DNA from: a gamma proteobacterium symbiont of Taylorina sp.
GTDB taxonomy: Bacteria; Pseudomonadota; Gammaproteobacteria; GRL18
Direction: 5' to 3'
Assembly (NCBI GenBank): GCA_025655455.1
Contig: JAHXIV010000037.1
Span: 240,751-304,750 of the forward strand
DNA: 64,000 nt
A program made the position numbers and the translations under genes. Below the pieces are notes generated by a model that did not search any database, had not been told where the DNA came from, and saw nothing but the letters and a program-made list of their open reading frames with translations. Positions within the stretch are counted from its first letter, which is position 1; each line of letters begins with the position of its first letter. Shown here in pieces: positions 44,767-53,454 of the stretch.

Positions 44767-45948
44767 TTAACTACTTTCCCAATAATGCGGCATATTAATA
44801 TATCCATAGACATTCTTTCCCCCAGAAATAACTAGAGGATATTCACGTAAATGTTGTACAAGGCTCCCTAAATTATTTTCATCAAATATACTAACACTAA
44901 CAGAGTATATACCCGGTTCCAGTAGATTTTCTAATATTAATTTGAAAAAACCACTTCCTTGTTTAAAAGAATATACCTTATGTCCTTCACAATCTGTTCT
45001 ATAATTCATGATCGTATCACCATTCTCTGCATGAATAGCAATACCAAAAAAACCTTTAATTTCTTTTTTACATTGGTATTCAGCCCTTATTATGAGCTGT
45101 TTTCCAGAATCAGATTGTTTTTTTTCATTTATTAAAACTTGTGTAACTTTCAAATTATCCGACTCAAACTTTGAATTATCATTCACACCTGATGCTGAAC
45201 ATTGGTGATAACGATCAATCATGTCACTGGTACTACCATATAATGCTTTACATCCCCGCTCAATATACAAAGAATTATCAGCCACTTTATCTATTAAATG
45301 CATATGATGAGAGACAAGAAGAATACTTGTTCCGTTTTGCATCAGTTCTGACATTTTCTTTAATGACTTTGCTCGAAATTTAGCATCCCCAACTGCCAAC
45401 ACTTCATCAACTAATAAAACATCAGGTACCACATGAACAGCAACAGAAAAACCTAAGCGAACATACATTCCACTAGAGTAATTCTTTACCGGCATATCAA
45501 TGAATTCTTCTAAACCAGAAAAGTCTACAATTTCATCAAATTTATGATCAATTTCTTTTTTTTTCATACCCAAAATTGATGCATTGATATATATATTTTC
45601 TCTGCCTGATAGTAAAGGATGAAAACCAGCCCCCACTTCGATTAAAGCACCAAGACTTCCTTTAATCGTTATTTTACCTTTATCAGGCAACATAATTCCG
45701 CTTAACATCTTAAATAAAGTACTTTTCCCAGAACCGTTGGGACCAATAATCCCCAACGACTCACCTTTTTTTAAACTAAAAGACAAATCTTCAAAAGCCC
45801 AAAATTCATCACTCCTCAATAGGTTACTATTTACTGATAGACCTAAAATATCTTTGCTTATATCTTGTATACCATATAGCATCGATCTTTTTAAGGATCG
45901 GCAAAATTTCTTACTGACATTTTCAACTATTAAAATATCATCTTCCAT
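44767..45948 (-). CDS. wzt: ABC-exporter ATPase with C-terminal carbohydrate-binding-type domain (Wzt)
   Basis: A 393-residue protein. The ATPase part has Walker A GPNGSGKST at residues 69-77, the signature NYSSGMYVRLGFS, Walker B VLLVDEVLAVGD and the switch histidine in LLVSHH. After residue 250 comes an extra domain of beta-strand character (KQLIIRAEYQCKKEIKGFFG, SGFFKLILENLLEPGIYSVS). Wzt proteins with such a domain bind the modified non-reducing end of the finished chain and select it for export. Methylation or another terminal cap by enzymes of this operon would fit. It pairs with the permease four bases upstream. Confidence 0.9.
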   Translation of the reverse strand: MEDDILIVENVSKKFCRSLKRSMLYGIQDISKDILGLSVNSNLLRSDEFWAFEDLSFSLKKGESLGIIGPNGSGKSTLFKMLSGIMLPDKGKITIKGSLGALIEVGAGFHPLLSGRENIYINASILGMKKKEIDHKFDEIVDFSGLEEFIDMPVKNYSSGMYVRLGFSVAVHVVPDVLLVDEVLAVGDAKFRAKSLKKMSELMQNGTSILLVSHHMHLIDKVADNSLYIERGCKALYGSTSDMIDRYHQCSASGVNDNSKFESDNLKVTQVLINEKKQSDSGKQLIIRAEYQCKKEIKGFFGIAIHAENGDTIMNYRTDCEGHKVYSFKQGSGFFKLILENLLEPGIYSVSVSIFDENNLGSLVQHLREYPLVISGGKNVYGYINMPHYWESS

Positions 45949-45952
45949 GGTG

Positions 45953-46795
45953 TTATGCTCTTTCTACTATTCTTGGCATAGTGATATGAAAAATACGCCA
46001 TCCCATTAGAAAAACAACTACAGACAGAGCTATCATTAACCACAGGGCATTGAGATATAACAAGACATTACCTGATAACAAGTCCTGTGTTGCTATCAAT
46101 AAAGGACTAAATGGATTATAAGTATTGATTAATGAAAATGGTTCACGAACAGGTGGTGGATATAAAATAGGGGATAAAAACATTCCAAAGGTCAATACGA
46201 TATTAACGGCATTACCGACATCTCTTAGAACTAAAGTTATGATTGAAAATATAAATCCAACACCTAAAGCCAATAAAATCACAAAAAATAACACAAAGGG
46301 TATAAGTAGTGTGTTCCATGATGGTAAAAATCCATACCACAACATAACCACAACGAGCGGAATGAGTCGAATAAGGAAGTCAAACACGCTTTGTCCAATG
46401 GCAACAACCACTAATGCCTCTTTAGGAAAGTTAATTTTAGTGACTAAAGTTCCTGCATTAACCAAACTATTTGTACAACCAATTAGACAGGTTGAAAATA
46501 ATTGCCACACAGAAAGACTCCATAAAGCATGTATCACATAGGGCATTTGGGTTTGCCCCATATCAAAAACTCGATGGCTTGAAAGATAGGTAAAAAGAGC
46601 AACTGTTGCAATTTGTGGTAAAACAGCCCAAACATAGCCTAAAACAGATTGTCGATAACGAACAGATATATCACGTTGTATTAGTCTCCAAATAAGATCT
46701 CTACTTCCCCATAGCTCTAAAAACATATTATACCAGACCGATAAGCCTTTATTTGTCATTGCATCAGGGGTATACACTTTTATATTTTTTTTCAT
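45953..46795 (-). CDS. wzm: ABC-2 type polysaccharide exporter permease (Wzm)
   Basis: From the ATG at 46795 the protein has 280 residues; an upstream GTG at 46801 is also in frame. It carries the permease motif LIWRLIQRDISVRYRQSVLGYVWAVL near the start, then six hydrophobic helices, and LSPILYPPP and YNPFSPLLIATQDLLSG in the second half, all typical of O-antigen/capsule ABC-2 permeases. It moves an undecaprenyl-linked polymer across the inner membrane with the Wzt ATPase. It is the first gene of the 17-gene operon. Confidence 0.9.
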   Translation of the reverse strand: MKKNIKVYTPDAMTNKGLSVWYNMFLELWGSRDLIWRLIQRDISVRYRQSVLGYVWAVLPQIATVALFTYLSSHRVFDMGQTQMPYVIHALWSLSVWQLFSTCLIGCTNSLVNAGTLVTKINFPKEALVVVAIGQSVFDFLIRLIPLVVVMLWYGFLPSWNTLLIPFVLFFVILLALGVGFIFSIITLVLRDVGNAVNIVLTFGMFLSPILYPPPVREPFSLINTYNPFSPLLIATQDLLSGNVLLYLNALWLMIALSVVVFLMGWRIFHITMPRIVERA

Positions 46796-46797
46796 AG

Positions 46798-46911
46798 TCA
46801 CTTTTTTAAGAATAACATCATATCCTGAAAAGCTTGATAGGACTCTTTTTGTTCGTTTTTTCTCAGGTATTTTTTACCCGGATTTTCGACTTTTATCGCG
46901 ATATTACCCAT
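46798..46911 (-). pseudogene. N-terminal fragment of a Wzt-like ABC ATPase
   Basis: A 37-codon frame reads MGNIAIKVENPGKKYL, then EQKESYQAFQDMM and a stop. This closely matches the first strand of polysaccharide-exporter ATPases (IAIKVENLSKKY). No Walker motifs follow. It lies directly upstream of wzm, so it is probably the relic of another exporter gene replaced during recombination at the island edge. Translation of this short frame could still matter for the downstream gene, but nothing shows that. Confidence 0.55.
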
Positions 46912-46938
46912 GAAATTATTTAAACTCCTTAAGTAAAA

Positions 46939-47139
46939 CTAAAAGATTTTTTCGAATTCTGGAATATCTCTTTCAAGTGTTTTCCAGACAATCTCATAAT
47001 TTATCTTAACTGCGTCTTGAATTAATTAATTATTAATAAATTCAAGTTCATCAATATCTTCAACATACCGTTCAATACGTGCAATAGCTTCAAGTATATG
47101 GTTTAAATACTCCATTAATCTTTTTTGAGCTCTACTCAT
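46939..47139 (-). pseudogene. Internally deleted HEPN (DUF86) toxin gene
   Basis: From an ATG at 47139 the frame reads MSRAQKRLMEYLNHILEAIA, RIERYVEDIDELEFINN and a TAA. After it the same frame resumes with QDAVKINYEIVWKTLERDIP and a stop at 46939. Intact HEPN partners of MNT antitoxins have about 110-130 residues and carry the RxxxxH ribonuclease motif between those two segments; that part is missing. It should be inactive. It overlaps the end of the neighbouring broken MNT gene, as in real pairs. Confidence 0.72.
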
Positions 47140-47427
47140 ACTCAACGGTTTCTTTTAATACTTCTTCACGAAATGAATCCGGTAATGCATTGGGTGTCAA
47201 TACCTCAACATTGATACCCAGAAGTTGTTTTAACTCGTACCTGATGACTCCAATATCCATCATTGACGTTTCAGTTGTGGGTTCTATTAAAAAATCTAAA
47301 TCACTTAAATCTGTATCTGTATTGTGAATAACGGAACCAAATACTTCCACATCTGTTGCTCTATGAGAGATAAAACAATTTTTCTTATTTGTTCTCCATG
47401 AATATCCAGTTTTTCAAATGGACGCAT
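47132..47427 (-). pseudogene. Frameshifted MNT-type nucleotidyltransferase antitoxin gene
   Basis: From an ATG at 47427 the first frame reads MRPFEKLDIHGEQIRKIVLS. A two-base insertion (CT) near 47372 moves the rest into another frame, which continues TDVEVFGSVIHNTDTDLSD with the GSx..DxSDxD catalytic motif and DFLIEPTTETSM, then the C-terminal half. Minimal nucleotidyltransferases of this kind silence HEPN toxins by AMPylation. The broken toxin gene follows immediately. An internal ATG at 47350 could start a shortened product that lacks the first helix. Confidence 0.75.
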
Positions 47428-47859
47428 AATTTATTCCTATTCACCGATAATTTTCAAATATTTTTTTCATTAATAAAAGGACACATATCATATTGCTCTA
47501 TTTCATTCAAAAATACCAACTTTAATCACCCTGATTAATTTCATTGCAATATCATCTAATGCCCAGAACTCTTCTATTGATTTATCATTTTTATAATTTT
47601 TCTTTTGAAAGAGATTTAATAACAATTGGGGTCAGAGTAAAATTTGTAGCAAACATAATAGCCCCCTTTTCTAGTATTTTTTATAGCAGTATTCATATGG
47701 AATCTCTTTTTTGGTAATTTGTTGTATTATTGCAAACAATCAATATTATACCATTTATAGAGTTTTATCATTATATATCAATAGCTTAATAGTTTATTTT
47801 GGCTGTTTTTGAACCCCAAAACTTTAGTTGTTTAAATCACGTCCGTAAATGTTAAGCTC
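47428..47859. other. Noncoding stretch without an assignable gene
   Basis: About 430 A+T-rich bases between the broken MNT gene and the Uma2 gene. One minus-strand frame near 47505-47600 (NDKSIEEFWALDDIAMKLIR) looks protein-like but is short and not recognised. No promoter, RNA gene or clear repeat was identified. Confidence 0.5.
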
Positions 47860-48471
47860 CTATTTTTGCTTGTGCTCTTTTTCTTCTAAAAATTTAACCA
47901 CATCATCATTACTAACATGATAATAAATGTCTTCAACTGAAAGAATGGTATCAATTGATGCAAATGTAATCTCATCCCCTAAAAAATAACTGGCAGACTG
48001 CCAGTTTTTACTTTTGCTATATACCTGAACTTGACAGAAATCCTGCTCAATTAATACATATTCTTCAAGACTGGAAATATTAAAATAACTTATCATTTTT
48101 GTCGTGAAATCATTTTTTCGAGTAGATTTTGAAAGTACCTCGACAATAATAATAGGTGAACTCTTATAGTAGTCATCATCACCTTCATTGTCACAAACCA
48201 CCATGACATCGGGATAAAAAAAGCTGCTGGTTATATTGCTCACTTTTACTTTCATATCAGATGAAAATGTTTCACAGGCCGAGTTAATATTTTTAAGTGA
48301 ACTATGCAAGCTGGTAGTAACATTTCGTGAAATTTGATTATGCTTTGTACTCGCACCAGCCATCGCATAGACAGTTCCCTCAATATATTCATGCTTGAAT
48401 TCAGCAATTATCTCACCTTCCAGGTATTCCTCTTCACTGATCTGTATTTCTATTTTGTTTGCTAAAGACAT
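47860..48471 (-). CDS. Uma2-family (DUF820) putative endonuclease
   Basis: A 203-residue protein with ISEEEYLEGEIIAEFKHEYI, GTVYAMAGASTKHNQISRNV, the PD-(D/E)XK-like FFYPDVMVVCDNEGDDD and SPIIIVEVLSKSTRKNDFTTKM, followed by YVLIEQDFCQVQVYSKS. The acidic PDVxVV and EVLS elements are the presumed nuclease site. The biological role of Uma2 proteins is not settled. The C-terminus is nearly repeated in a fragment at 21004-21075, showing that another copy existed nearby. It marks the border between the glycan island and the core genes. Confidence 0.87.
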   Translation of the reverse strand: MSLANKIEIQISEEEYLEGEIIAEFKHEYIEGTVYAMAGASTKHNQISRNVTTSLHSSLKNINSACETFSSDMKVKVSNITSSFFYPDVMVVCDNEGDDDYYKSSPIIIVEVLSKSTRKNDFTTKMISYFNISSLEEYVLIEQDFCQVQVYSKSKNWQSASYFLGDEITFASIDTILSVEDIYYHVSNDDVVKFLEEKEHKQK

Positions 48472-48558
48472 TTTTTAGCTCCTTTTTTAGCACAATATCT
48501 TTTTCTCATATTATGACACAATTACCATCCATAGTAGTTTGGCATTATTAAAATGCAA

Positions 48559-49296
48559 CTAATTGACCATTACAGATAATTTTCTTAGCAGCTCAATACC
48601 TGTTGGTGCTTCCGAACCCAGAAATTTAACACCATAAGCCAGAACTTCAACTCCATTTTCAGCAACATTATTTAGAGTGTCTGCATAAACAGTATCAATC
48701 TCTCTGGCTGCCCGAACACTATGAATATCTTCGCGCTGCACACAAAACAGGATAACTCCTCTATGCCCCTGAGCGACCATTAATTCCAATTCCCGCAAAT
48801 GTTTTGTTCCACGCGTAGTCACGGCATCAGGAAAAGCGGCAATACCCGTTTCAAAGCTTGCGGTAACATTTTTGACTTCAATGTAGCACTTCAGGCCATT
48901 ACTTTGTGTGACCAGGATATCAATTCGGCTATGTTCCTGACCATAAGCGACTTCAGTTTCAATATATTTAATATCATTAATTTCAGAGATATGACCATTC
49001 TCAATGGCTTCTTTGACCAGTTTATTAGCCAGCATTGTATTGATACCAATGCGATTTCGATTATCGGAACTGGCATCATTGGCAGTAGAAATTTCCCAGC
49101 TGTATAAGTATTTGCGCTTTGCATTATGACTATTGCTGATCCAGATGGTACTATGCGGGACAGCACATCCTTTCATTGAGCCGGTATTTGCCGTATGTAT
49201 GGTGATTTGGGAACCATCCTGCAGCTCAACATCAGCTAAAAAACGTTTATAGCGTTTTATCAGACGAGCTTTTATTAATGGCTCAGAATAGTTCAT
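48559..49296 (-). CDS. sfsA: SfsA, sugar fermentation stimulation protein homolog
   Basis: A 245-residue SfsA-family protein. LIKARLIKRYKRFLADVELQDG, HTANTGSMKGCAVPHSTIWIS, GINTMLANKLVKEAI and CYIEVKNVTASFETGIAAFP are characteristic. The EVKNV element gives the nuclease-like site of its PD-(D/E)XK fold; DNA binding is reported for the family. The gene start overlaps the aminotransferase stop by one base (TAATG), so it is the third gene of a HAD-aminotransferase-sfsA operon. The assignment is firm, the cellular role less so. Confidence 0.93.
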   Translation of the reverse strand: MNYSEPLIKARLIKRYKRFLADVELQDGSQITIHTANTGSMKGCAVPHSTIWISNSHNAKRKYLYSWEISTANDASSDNRNRIGINTMLANKLVKEAIENGHISEINDIKYIETEVAYGQEHSRIDILVTQSNGLKCYIEVKNVTASFETGIAAFPDAVTTRGTKHLRELELMVAQGHRGVILFCVQREDIHSVRAAREIDTVYADTLNNVAENGVEVLAYGVKFLGSEAPTGIELLRKLSVMVN

Positions 49297-50489
49297 TATG
49301 TTGAGAGGAAATGGCTCAATCTCTGTACCGCCTGCTGCAGATATTCTACATCTTTAGTATAAGCCAGACGTACATAGCGTTCAGGATAGTTATGACCAAA
49401 ATCAATACCCGGTGTAATGGCCAGGCCGGTTTCATCCAATAAATCATGGGCTAGTGTCATACTATTATCAGTAAATTTACTACAGTCACAATAAATATAA
49501 AATGCCCCCTGGGGTTTTACCGGTATCTTAAATCCTAAATCCAGTAATGCAGGATAAAGAAAGTCACGCCGTTGTTTAAAAATCTGACGCCTTTGCTCCA
49601 GGATATCTATAGTTTCTGGTAAGAAGGCCGCCAGTGCCGCTTTTTGTGCGATAGTCGGAGTGGCTAGAAATAAATTCTGTGAAAGGCGTTCACAGGCGTC
49701 AAGCAGATGTTCAGGAACAATACACCAGCCGATCCGCCAGCCCGTCATCTGGAAATATTTAGAAAAACTATTCACAATAATGACATGTTCCATGTCCTTA
49801 GAACTCTTACCAGCTGATTTTAAGGCACAATAAGGATCAAGGTCATAAACCAGTCCCTGATAAATCTCATCCACAATGAGATAGGCCTGTTTTTCTCTAA
49901 GCAGATTGATAATTTTTATCATTTCATCTGCTGCAACAATCGTCCCGGTGGGATTAGCCGGTGAAGCGATGAGTACCGCTTTGGTATTCGCCTGCCAGTT
50001 TTGTGCAATGATTTCAGCTGTTAGTTGATATTGACTGGATTCATTCACCGCAACGGACTGAACTTCACCATCAACAAAACGCACAAAATTTTGATTACAG
50101 GGATAACCGGGATCAGCCAGCATTACGGCATCCCCCTGACCAATTAAAGCCCCGGTGATTAATAACAATGCCCCGGATGCTCCCGGAGTGATGACAATTT
50201 GTGACGCTGCAACATTTATTGAAAACTGCTGTTGATAAAAATTGCTCAGTGCTTCCCGTAGCGGCATTAAACCCAGACTGGGGGTGTAGTGAATATCCCC
50301 CAGGCGCAATGCTTCCATGCCCGCATCAATAATGGCCTGCGGTGTATTAAAATCAGGCTCTCCCACTTCCAGATGGATAATATCCCTGCCCTGCTGCTGC
50401 AGGGCTTTGGCTTTGCCTAATAAGGACATCACATGAAAGGGCTGAATATCTTTCATGCGCGGGGCTAATATTTTTATATGAGAAGTCAT
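49296..50489 (-). CDS. Class I/II PLP-dependent aminotransferase
   Basis: A 397-residue fold-type I aminotransferase. HLEVGEPDFNTPQAIIDAG, HYTPSLGLMPLREALSNFY, ASPANPTGTIVAADEM, YLIVDEIYQGLVYD and VNSFSKYFQMTGWRIGW with the PLP-binding lysine are all present, as is the C-terminal ERYVRLAYT with the substrate arginine. Homologs in gammaproteobacteria lie beside sfsA and dksA. It probably transaminates an aspartate- or alanine-like amino acid. Its start is 17 bases after the HAD gene stop. Confidence 0.9.
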   Translation of the reverse strand: MTSHIKILAPRMKDIQPFHVMSLLGKAKALQQQGRDIIHLEVGEPDFNTPQAIIDAGMEALRLGDIHYTPSLGLMPLREALSNFYQQQFSINVAASQIVITPGASGALLLITGALIGQGDAVMLADPGYPCNQNFVRFVDGEVQSVAVNESSQYQLTAEIIAQNWQANTKAVLIASPANPTGTIVAADEMIKIINLLREKQAYLIVDEIYQGLVYDLDPYCALKSAGKSSKDMEHVIIVNSFSKYFQMTGWRIGWCIVPEHLLDACERLSQNLFLATPTIAQKAALAAFLPETIDILEQRRQIFKQRRDFLYPALLDLGFKIPVKPQGAFYIYCDCSKFTDNSMTLAHDLLDETGLAITPGIDFGHNYPERYVRLAYTKDVEYLQQAVQRLSHFLST

Positions 50490-50506
50490 ATTTTATCCAT
50501 TCGGGG

Positions 50507-51292
50507 TCATGCCTGATGAATTTTTCTTGCTGTTGACAATGAAAAGTAAGCATCTTCACAGTCACCGGATATAACAGTCATTGCCTGATCTGGTTCGCCA
50601 AAATCACTCAGTACCAGATCAGCCCCCTTGAAATCATGATCCTTTGTATAATCATTAATGGTAATAATGGTTTTTAAATCAGCTCCCTTTGAAGATAAAA
50701 TACCATTATGTGAATCTTCAAAAGCCAGACACTGTTCAGGTTTCAGGTTCATTTGTTCCAGAGCATACAGATAAATATCAGCGGCAGGTTTCTTGGCCGG
50801 GACAATATCCCCGGCAGCAATCACTTCAAACCATTCAATCGACTCTTCACCTAGAGTATTAGTCAATAAGGCGGTGACATTGGAAGGTGTAGTGGTGGTG
50901 GCAATAGCGAGACGTAAATTGGCAGCACGAGCCTCCTGAAACAAGCGGGCAACCCCCGAACGTAAGGGAACTGCACCATCTACCATAAGCTGCTTAAAAA
51001 AACGTGTTTTTGCTGCATGTAACTGCGCAACAAAATCATTAAAACTTTCATCTTCTATCGATGGCCTGGAAAAAACTTCACCGCGTTCGGAAGGATAAAA
51101 ATCATTTAAATAAAAACGGATACGCTCTTTACCACCGGTGACTGCCAAAAGTTCTCCATAGAGTTCACCACTCCAGTGCCAGTCTAAACCTGCTTCTTCA
51201 AAAGCCATATTAAAAGCCACTAAATGACCATCACCTTCAGTATCCGCTAAAGTACCATCCACATCAAAAATCAGTGCTTCTAATTGACTCAT
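50507..51292 (-). CDS. HAD-superfamily phosphatase, CbbY/beta-phosphoglucomutase-like
   Basis: A 261-residue HAD hydrolase. Motif I is ALIFDVDGTLADTEGDGH (nucleophile Asp10 and acid/base Asp12), motif II IATTTT, the lysine motif AKKPAADIYLYAL, and motif III FEDSHNGILSSKGA. The cap insertion between residues 20 and 95 is of the CbbY type, whose members dephosphorylate xylulose-1,5-bisphosphate or other sugar phosphates. It leads the minus-strand operon with the aminotransferase and sfsA. The substrate here is unknown. Confidence 0.87.
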   Translation of the reverse strand: MSQLEALIFDVDGTLADTEGDGHLVAFNMAFEEAGLDWHWSGELYGELLAVTGGKERIRFYLNDFYPSERGEVFSRPSIEDESFNDFVAQLHAAKTRFFKQLMVDGAVPLRSGVARLFQEARAANLRLAIATTTTPSNVTALLTNTLGEESIEWFEVIAAGDIVPAKKPAADIYLYALEQMNLKPEQCLAFEDSHNGILSSKGADLKTIITINDYTKDHDFKGADLVLSDFGEPDQAMTVISGDCEDAYFSLSTARKIHQA

Positions 51293-51452
51293 AGTTAAAC
51301 CTTATATAAATAAAATAATGAGATAGTTTACCTTAATTCTGCTTTGATTTTTCTTAAATTTAACTTTTTTTAATCAGTAATCACTGAAAAACTGTAATTT
51401 TTTTTGATTTGCGATTAAAATAGGTCGGATCGGCAAATAAATAATAAAAATA

Positions 51453-51481
51453 TTGCTAATCTGTTTATTTTTTGATATATA
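51453..51481 (+). promoter_or_regulatory. Candidate dksA promoter
   Basis: TTGCTA at 51453-51458 and TATATA at 51476-51481 are 17 bases apart. A CTGGAG ribosome site lies shortly before the ATG at 51519. The gap between the divergent HAD gene and dksA is about 225 bases and strongly A+T-rich, so the match is plausible but not unique. Confidence 0.4.
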
Positions 51482-51518
51482 TTCACATCTTTTTTAAAAC
51501 TGGCTGGAGTCCCAATCA

Positions 51519-51956
51519 ATGCCCACAACAAACAGCACCCAAACTGAAAGTGCTATCGAAGCCTTTGAACCTTATCAGGAACAAGAAGGCGAAGAGTTTA
51601 TGAACGAAAACCAGCAAGCACATTTCAGAAGTTTATTGCTTGCATGGAAAAAAGAGTTAATGGAAGAAGTCGATAAAACTGTCTCACATATGAAAGATGA
51701 TGCGACTAACTTCCCTGATCCCAACGACCGTGCTTCACAGGAAGAAGAATTTGCACTTGAATTGAGAACCCGTGATCGTGAACGAAAACTGATTAAAAAA
51801 ATTGATGAATCATTGGAAACAATTGACTCAGGTGATTATGGTTTCTGTGAAACCTGTGGTATTGAAATCAGCATCAGGCGTTTGGAAGCACGTCCTACAG
51901 CAACACAATGTATTGATTGCAAAGAGTTAGATGAAAGAAAAGAAAAGGTCGGTTAA
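51519..51956 (+). CDS. dksA: RNA polymerase-binding transcription factor DksA
   Basis: A 145-residue DksA. The coiled-coil tip has the functional aspartates and alanine (Asp67, Asp70, Ala72 in FPDPNDRA). The zinc finger uses Cys110, Cys113, Cys131 and Cys134 (CETCGIEIS and CIDC). DksA enters the secondary channel of RNA polymerase and acts with ppGpp to repress rRNA promoters and activate amino-acid genes. An internal ATG at 51600 could also start, but the upstream one has the better ribosome site. Its end overlaps the gluQ start by 26 bases. Confidence 0.95.
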   Translation: MPTTNSTQTESAIEAFEPYQEQEGEEFMNENQQAHFRSLLLAWKKELMEEVDKTVSHMKDDATNFPDPNDRASQEEEFALELRTRDRERKLIKKIDESLETIDSGDYGFCETCGIEISIRRLEARPTATQCIDCKELDERKEKVG

Positions 51957-52863
51957 GCCTTTTTTTACTCAATATCGCGGACGTTTTGCTCCCTCCCCTT
52001 CAGGGGAACTTCATTTTGGTTCCCTACTGGCCGCCATGGCCAGTTATGCGGATGCCCGCAGCCAAAATGGCCTCTGGTTATTACGCATAGATGATATTGA
52101 TCAGCAGCGAGTCATTCCGCATTCAGATCAGCATATTGTTCAGTCACTGGAACAGATCGGCTTTCAGTGGGATGGAGAGATTAGCTATCAAAGTCAATGT
52201 ATCAGCAACTATGAAGAAGCACTTGAAAAGCTGATTCAAATGGGCTTAGTCTATCCCTGTCACTGTTCCCGAAAACAAATTAAAGTTCTCTCACATGATG
52301 GAGTCTATTCAGGAACTTGTCGTCACAGGATAATTAAAAAAAACTTTTTCCATCATAGCCTGGATAAAAACAGCGCCCTGCGTTTAAAAGTAAACTCAGA
52401 TAAGCTCTTTTTTTCTGATGAAATTCAACAAAACTGTCAACAGAATCTTGCCCGTGAAGTAGGAGACTTTGTTATTTTTCGCCGTGATCAGGTTTTTAGT
52501 TATCAGCTCAGTGTCGTAGTCGATGATTATATCAGTCAAATTAGCCATATTATCCGTGGTTTTGACCTACTGGATTCCACAGCAAGACAAATTTATTTAC
52601 AGCAGCAATTAGGCTATCCTACCCCCAAATATGCGCATATTCCATTAGCTGTAAACGAGAAGCAAATAAAATTAAGTAAACTCAGTCAGGCAAAAAAAAT
52701 TAAAAGCAATTTGTCGACACTCATTTCAGCCGCACAATTTTTAGGTCAGAGTATTATGACAGACAAGGATTACGATAAAATTGAGGATTTCTGGCAGCAT
52801 CTTTTTTTGATTTGGGACATAAACAAGATATCAAAGATGGAAAAAAAAGAAATTATGGTTTAA
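51931..52863 (+). CDS. gluQ: Glutamyl-Q tRNA(Asp) synthetase
   Basis: A 310-residue GluQRS, shorter than glutamyl-tRNA synthetase because the anticodon-binding domain is absent. GRFAPSPSGELHFGSLLAAM is the HIGH-type region, LLRIDDIDQQRV the acidic block, and IKLSKLSQAK the KMSKS-type loop. The zinc site is probably CHCSRKQ with a later YSGTCRH. The enzyme attaches glutamate to queuosine in tRNA-Asp. The dksA-gluQ order is common in gammaproteobacteria. Confidence 0.93.
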   Translation: MKEKKRSVKPFFTQYRGRFAPSPSGELHFGSLLAAMASYADARSQNGLWLLRIDDIDQQRVIPHSDQHIVQSLEQIGFQWDGEISYQSQCISNYEEALEKLIQMGLVYPCHCSRKQIKVLSHDGVYSGTCRHRIIKKNFFHHSLDKNSALRLKVNSDKLFFSDEIQQNCQQNLAREVGDFVIFRRDQVFSYQLSVVVDDYISQISHIIRGFDLLDSTARQIYLQQQLGYPTPKYAHIPLAVNEKQIKLSKLSQAKKIKSNLSTLISAAQFLGQSIMTDKDYDKIEDFWQHLFLIWDINKISKMEKKEIMV

Positions 52864-52893
52864 CCTTGTTATCTTATTCAAAATAAGTGCTCT

Positions 52894-53358
52894 ATGGAGA
52901 AATCATTGTCACCAACAGAAGAACAACTCAAAAATAATTTTATGGATAAATTCCAGGGGCGGCTGGTTGGAATTTTAAAGTGGGAACAGCTCGATGAATT
53001 ATGGCTGCAACTTCAATCAGACAAGATGGATGACTGGTTTATTTATCACATTGGGGAAGCCGTTCCAGTTACTATTTGTCCGGCAGAACAATTTCAGAAA
53101 TTTATAGTGGAAATTAATCAATTATTACGGCATGATCATCAGGAACGATACTGTGGTATTATTTATGTTGATAATAAAGATCAACCCGCATTTATTAAAA
53201 TATATGACCCTAATAATTTAGGACATGTTTGCGGTTCCAGTGGTGCACCGCCTCCTTTACCCGGTTGGATCTTAAGTAAAGCTCAACCTGTTGATATAGA
53301 AGCAGCAATTCCGCCGCCGGGCAATAGAAGAAAATGGTGGCAAAAGATTTTTAGTTAG
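52894..53358 (+). CDS. Hypothetical protein with proline-rich C-terminus
   Basis: A 154-residue protein that I do not recognise. The N-terminal 115 residues look like a small alpha/beta domain (LVGILKWEQLDELWLQLQSD, YCGIIYVDNKDQPAFIKIYD). The C-terminal part has CGSSGAPPPLPGWILSKAQP and ends in a basic tryptophan motif (RRKWWQKIFS). No signal peptide or membrane helix is visible. It lies 30 bases after gluQ and about 100 before acs on the same strand, so it may share either transcript. Confidence 0.78.
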   Translation: MEKSLSPTEEQLKNNFMDKFQGRLVGILKWEQLDELWLQLQSDKMDDWFIYHIGEAVPVTICPAEQFQKFIVEINQLLRHDHQERYCGIIYVDNKDQPAFIKIYDPNNLGHVCGSSGAPPPLPGWILSKAQPVDIEAAIPPPGNRRKWWQKIFS

Positions 53359-53454
53359 AAATATTGTAATTACCCAGCTTATTTTAAAAGTATGCCAGCG
53401 CACCTGGTTAGATAGCTTACACCCGATAATAGATAATACAAAGGAAAATAGATT

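Noticed and set aside
46125..46541. 138-codon open frame on the plus strand
   Set aside because: It mirrors the Wzm permease gene; the composition is that of an antisense frame of a membrane protein.
46796..46940. JUMPStart/ops-type antitermination element before the exporter operon
   Set aside because: No GGCGGTAGC-like ops sequence was found here or upstream of the other glycan genes.
47634..47660. GGGGTCAGAGTAAAATTTG as a further copy of the GGAGTCAAA hairpin element
   Set aside because: There is no complementary arm nearby and the core sequence differs.
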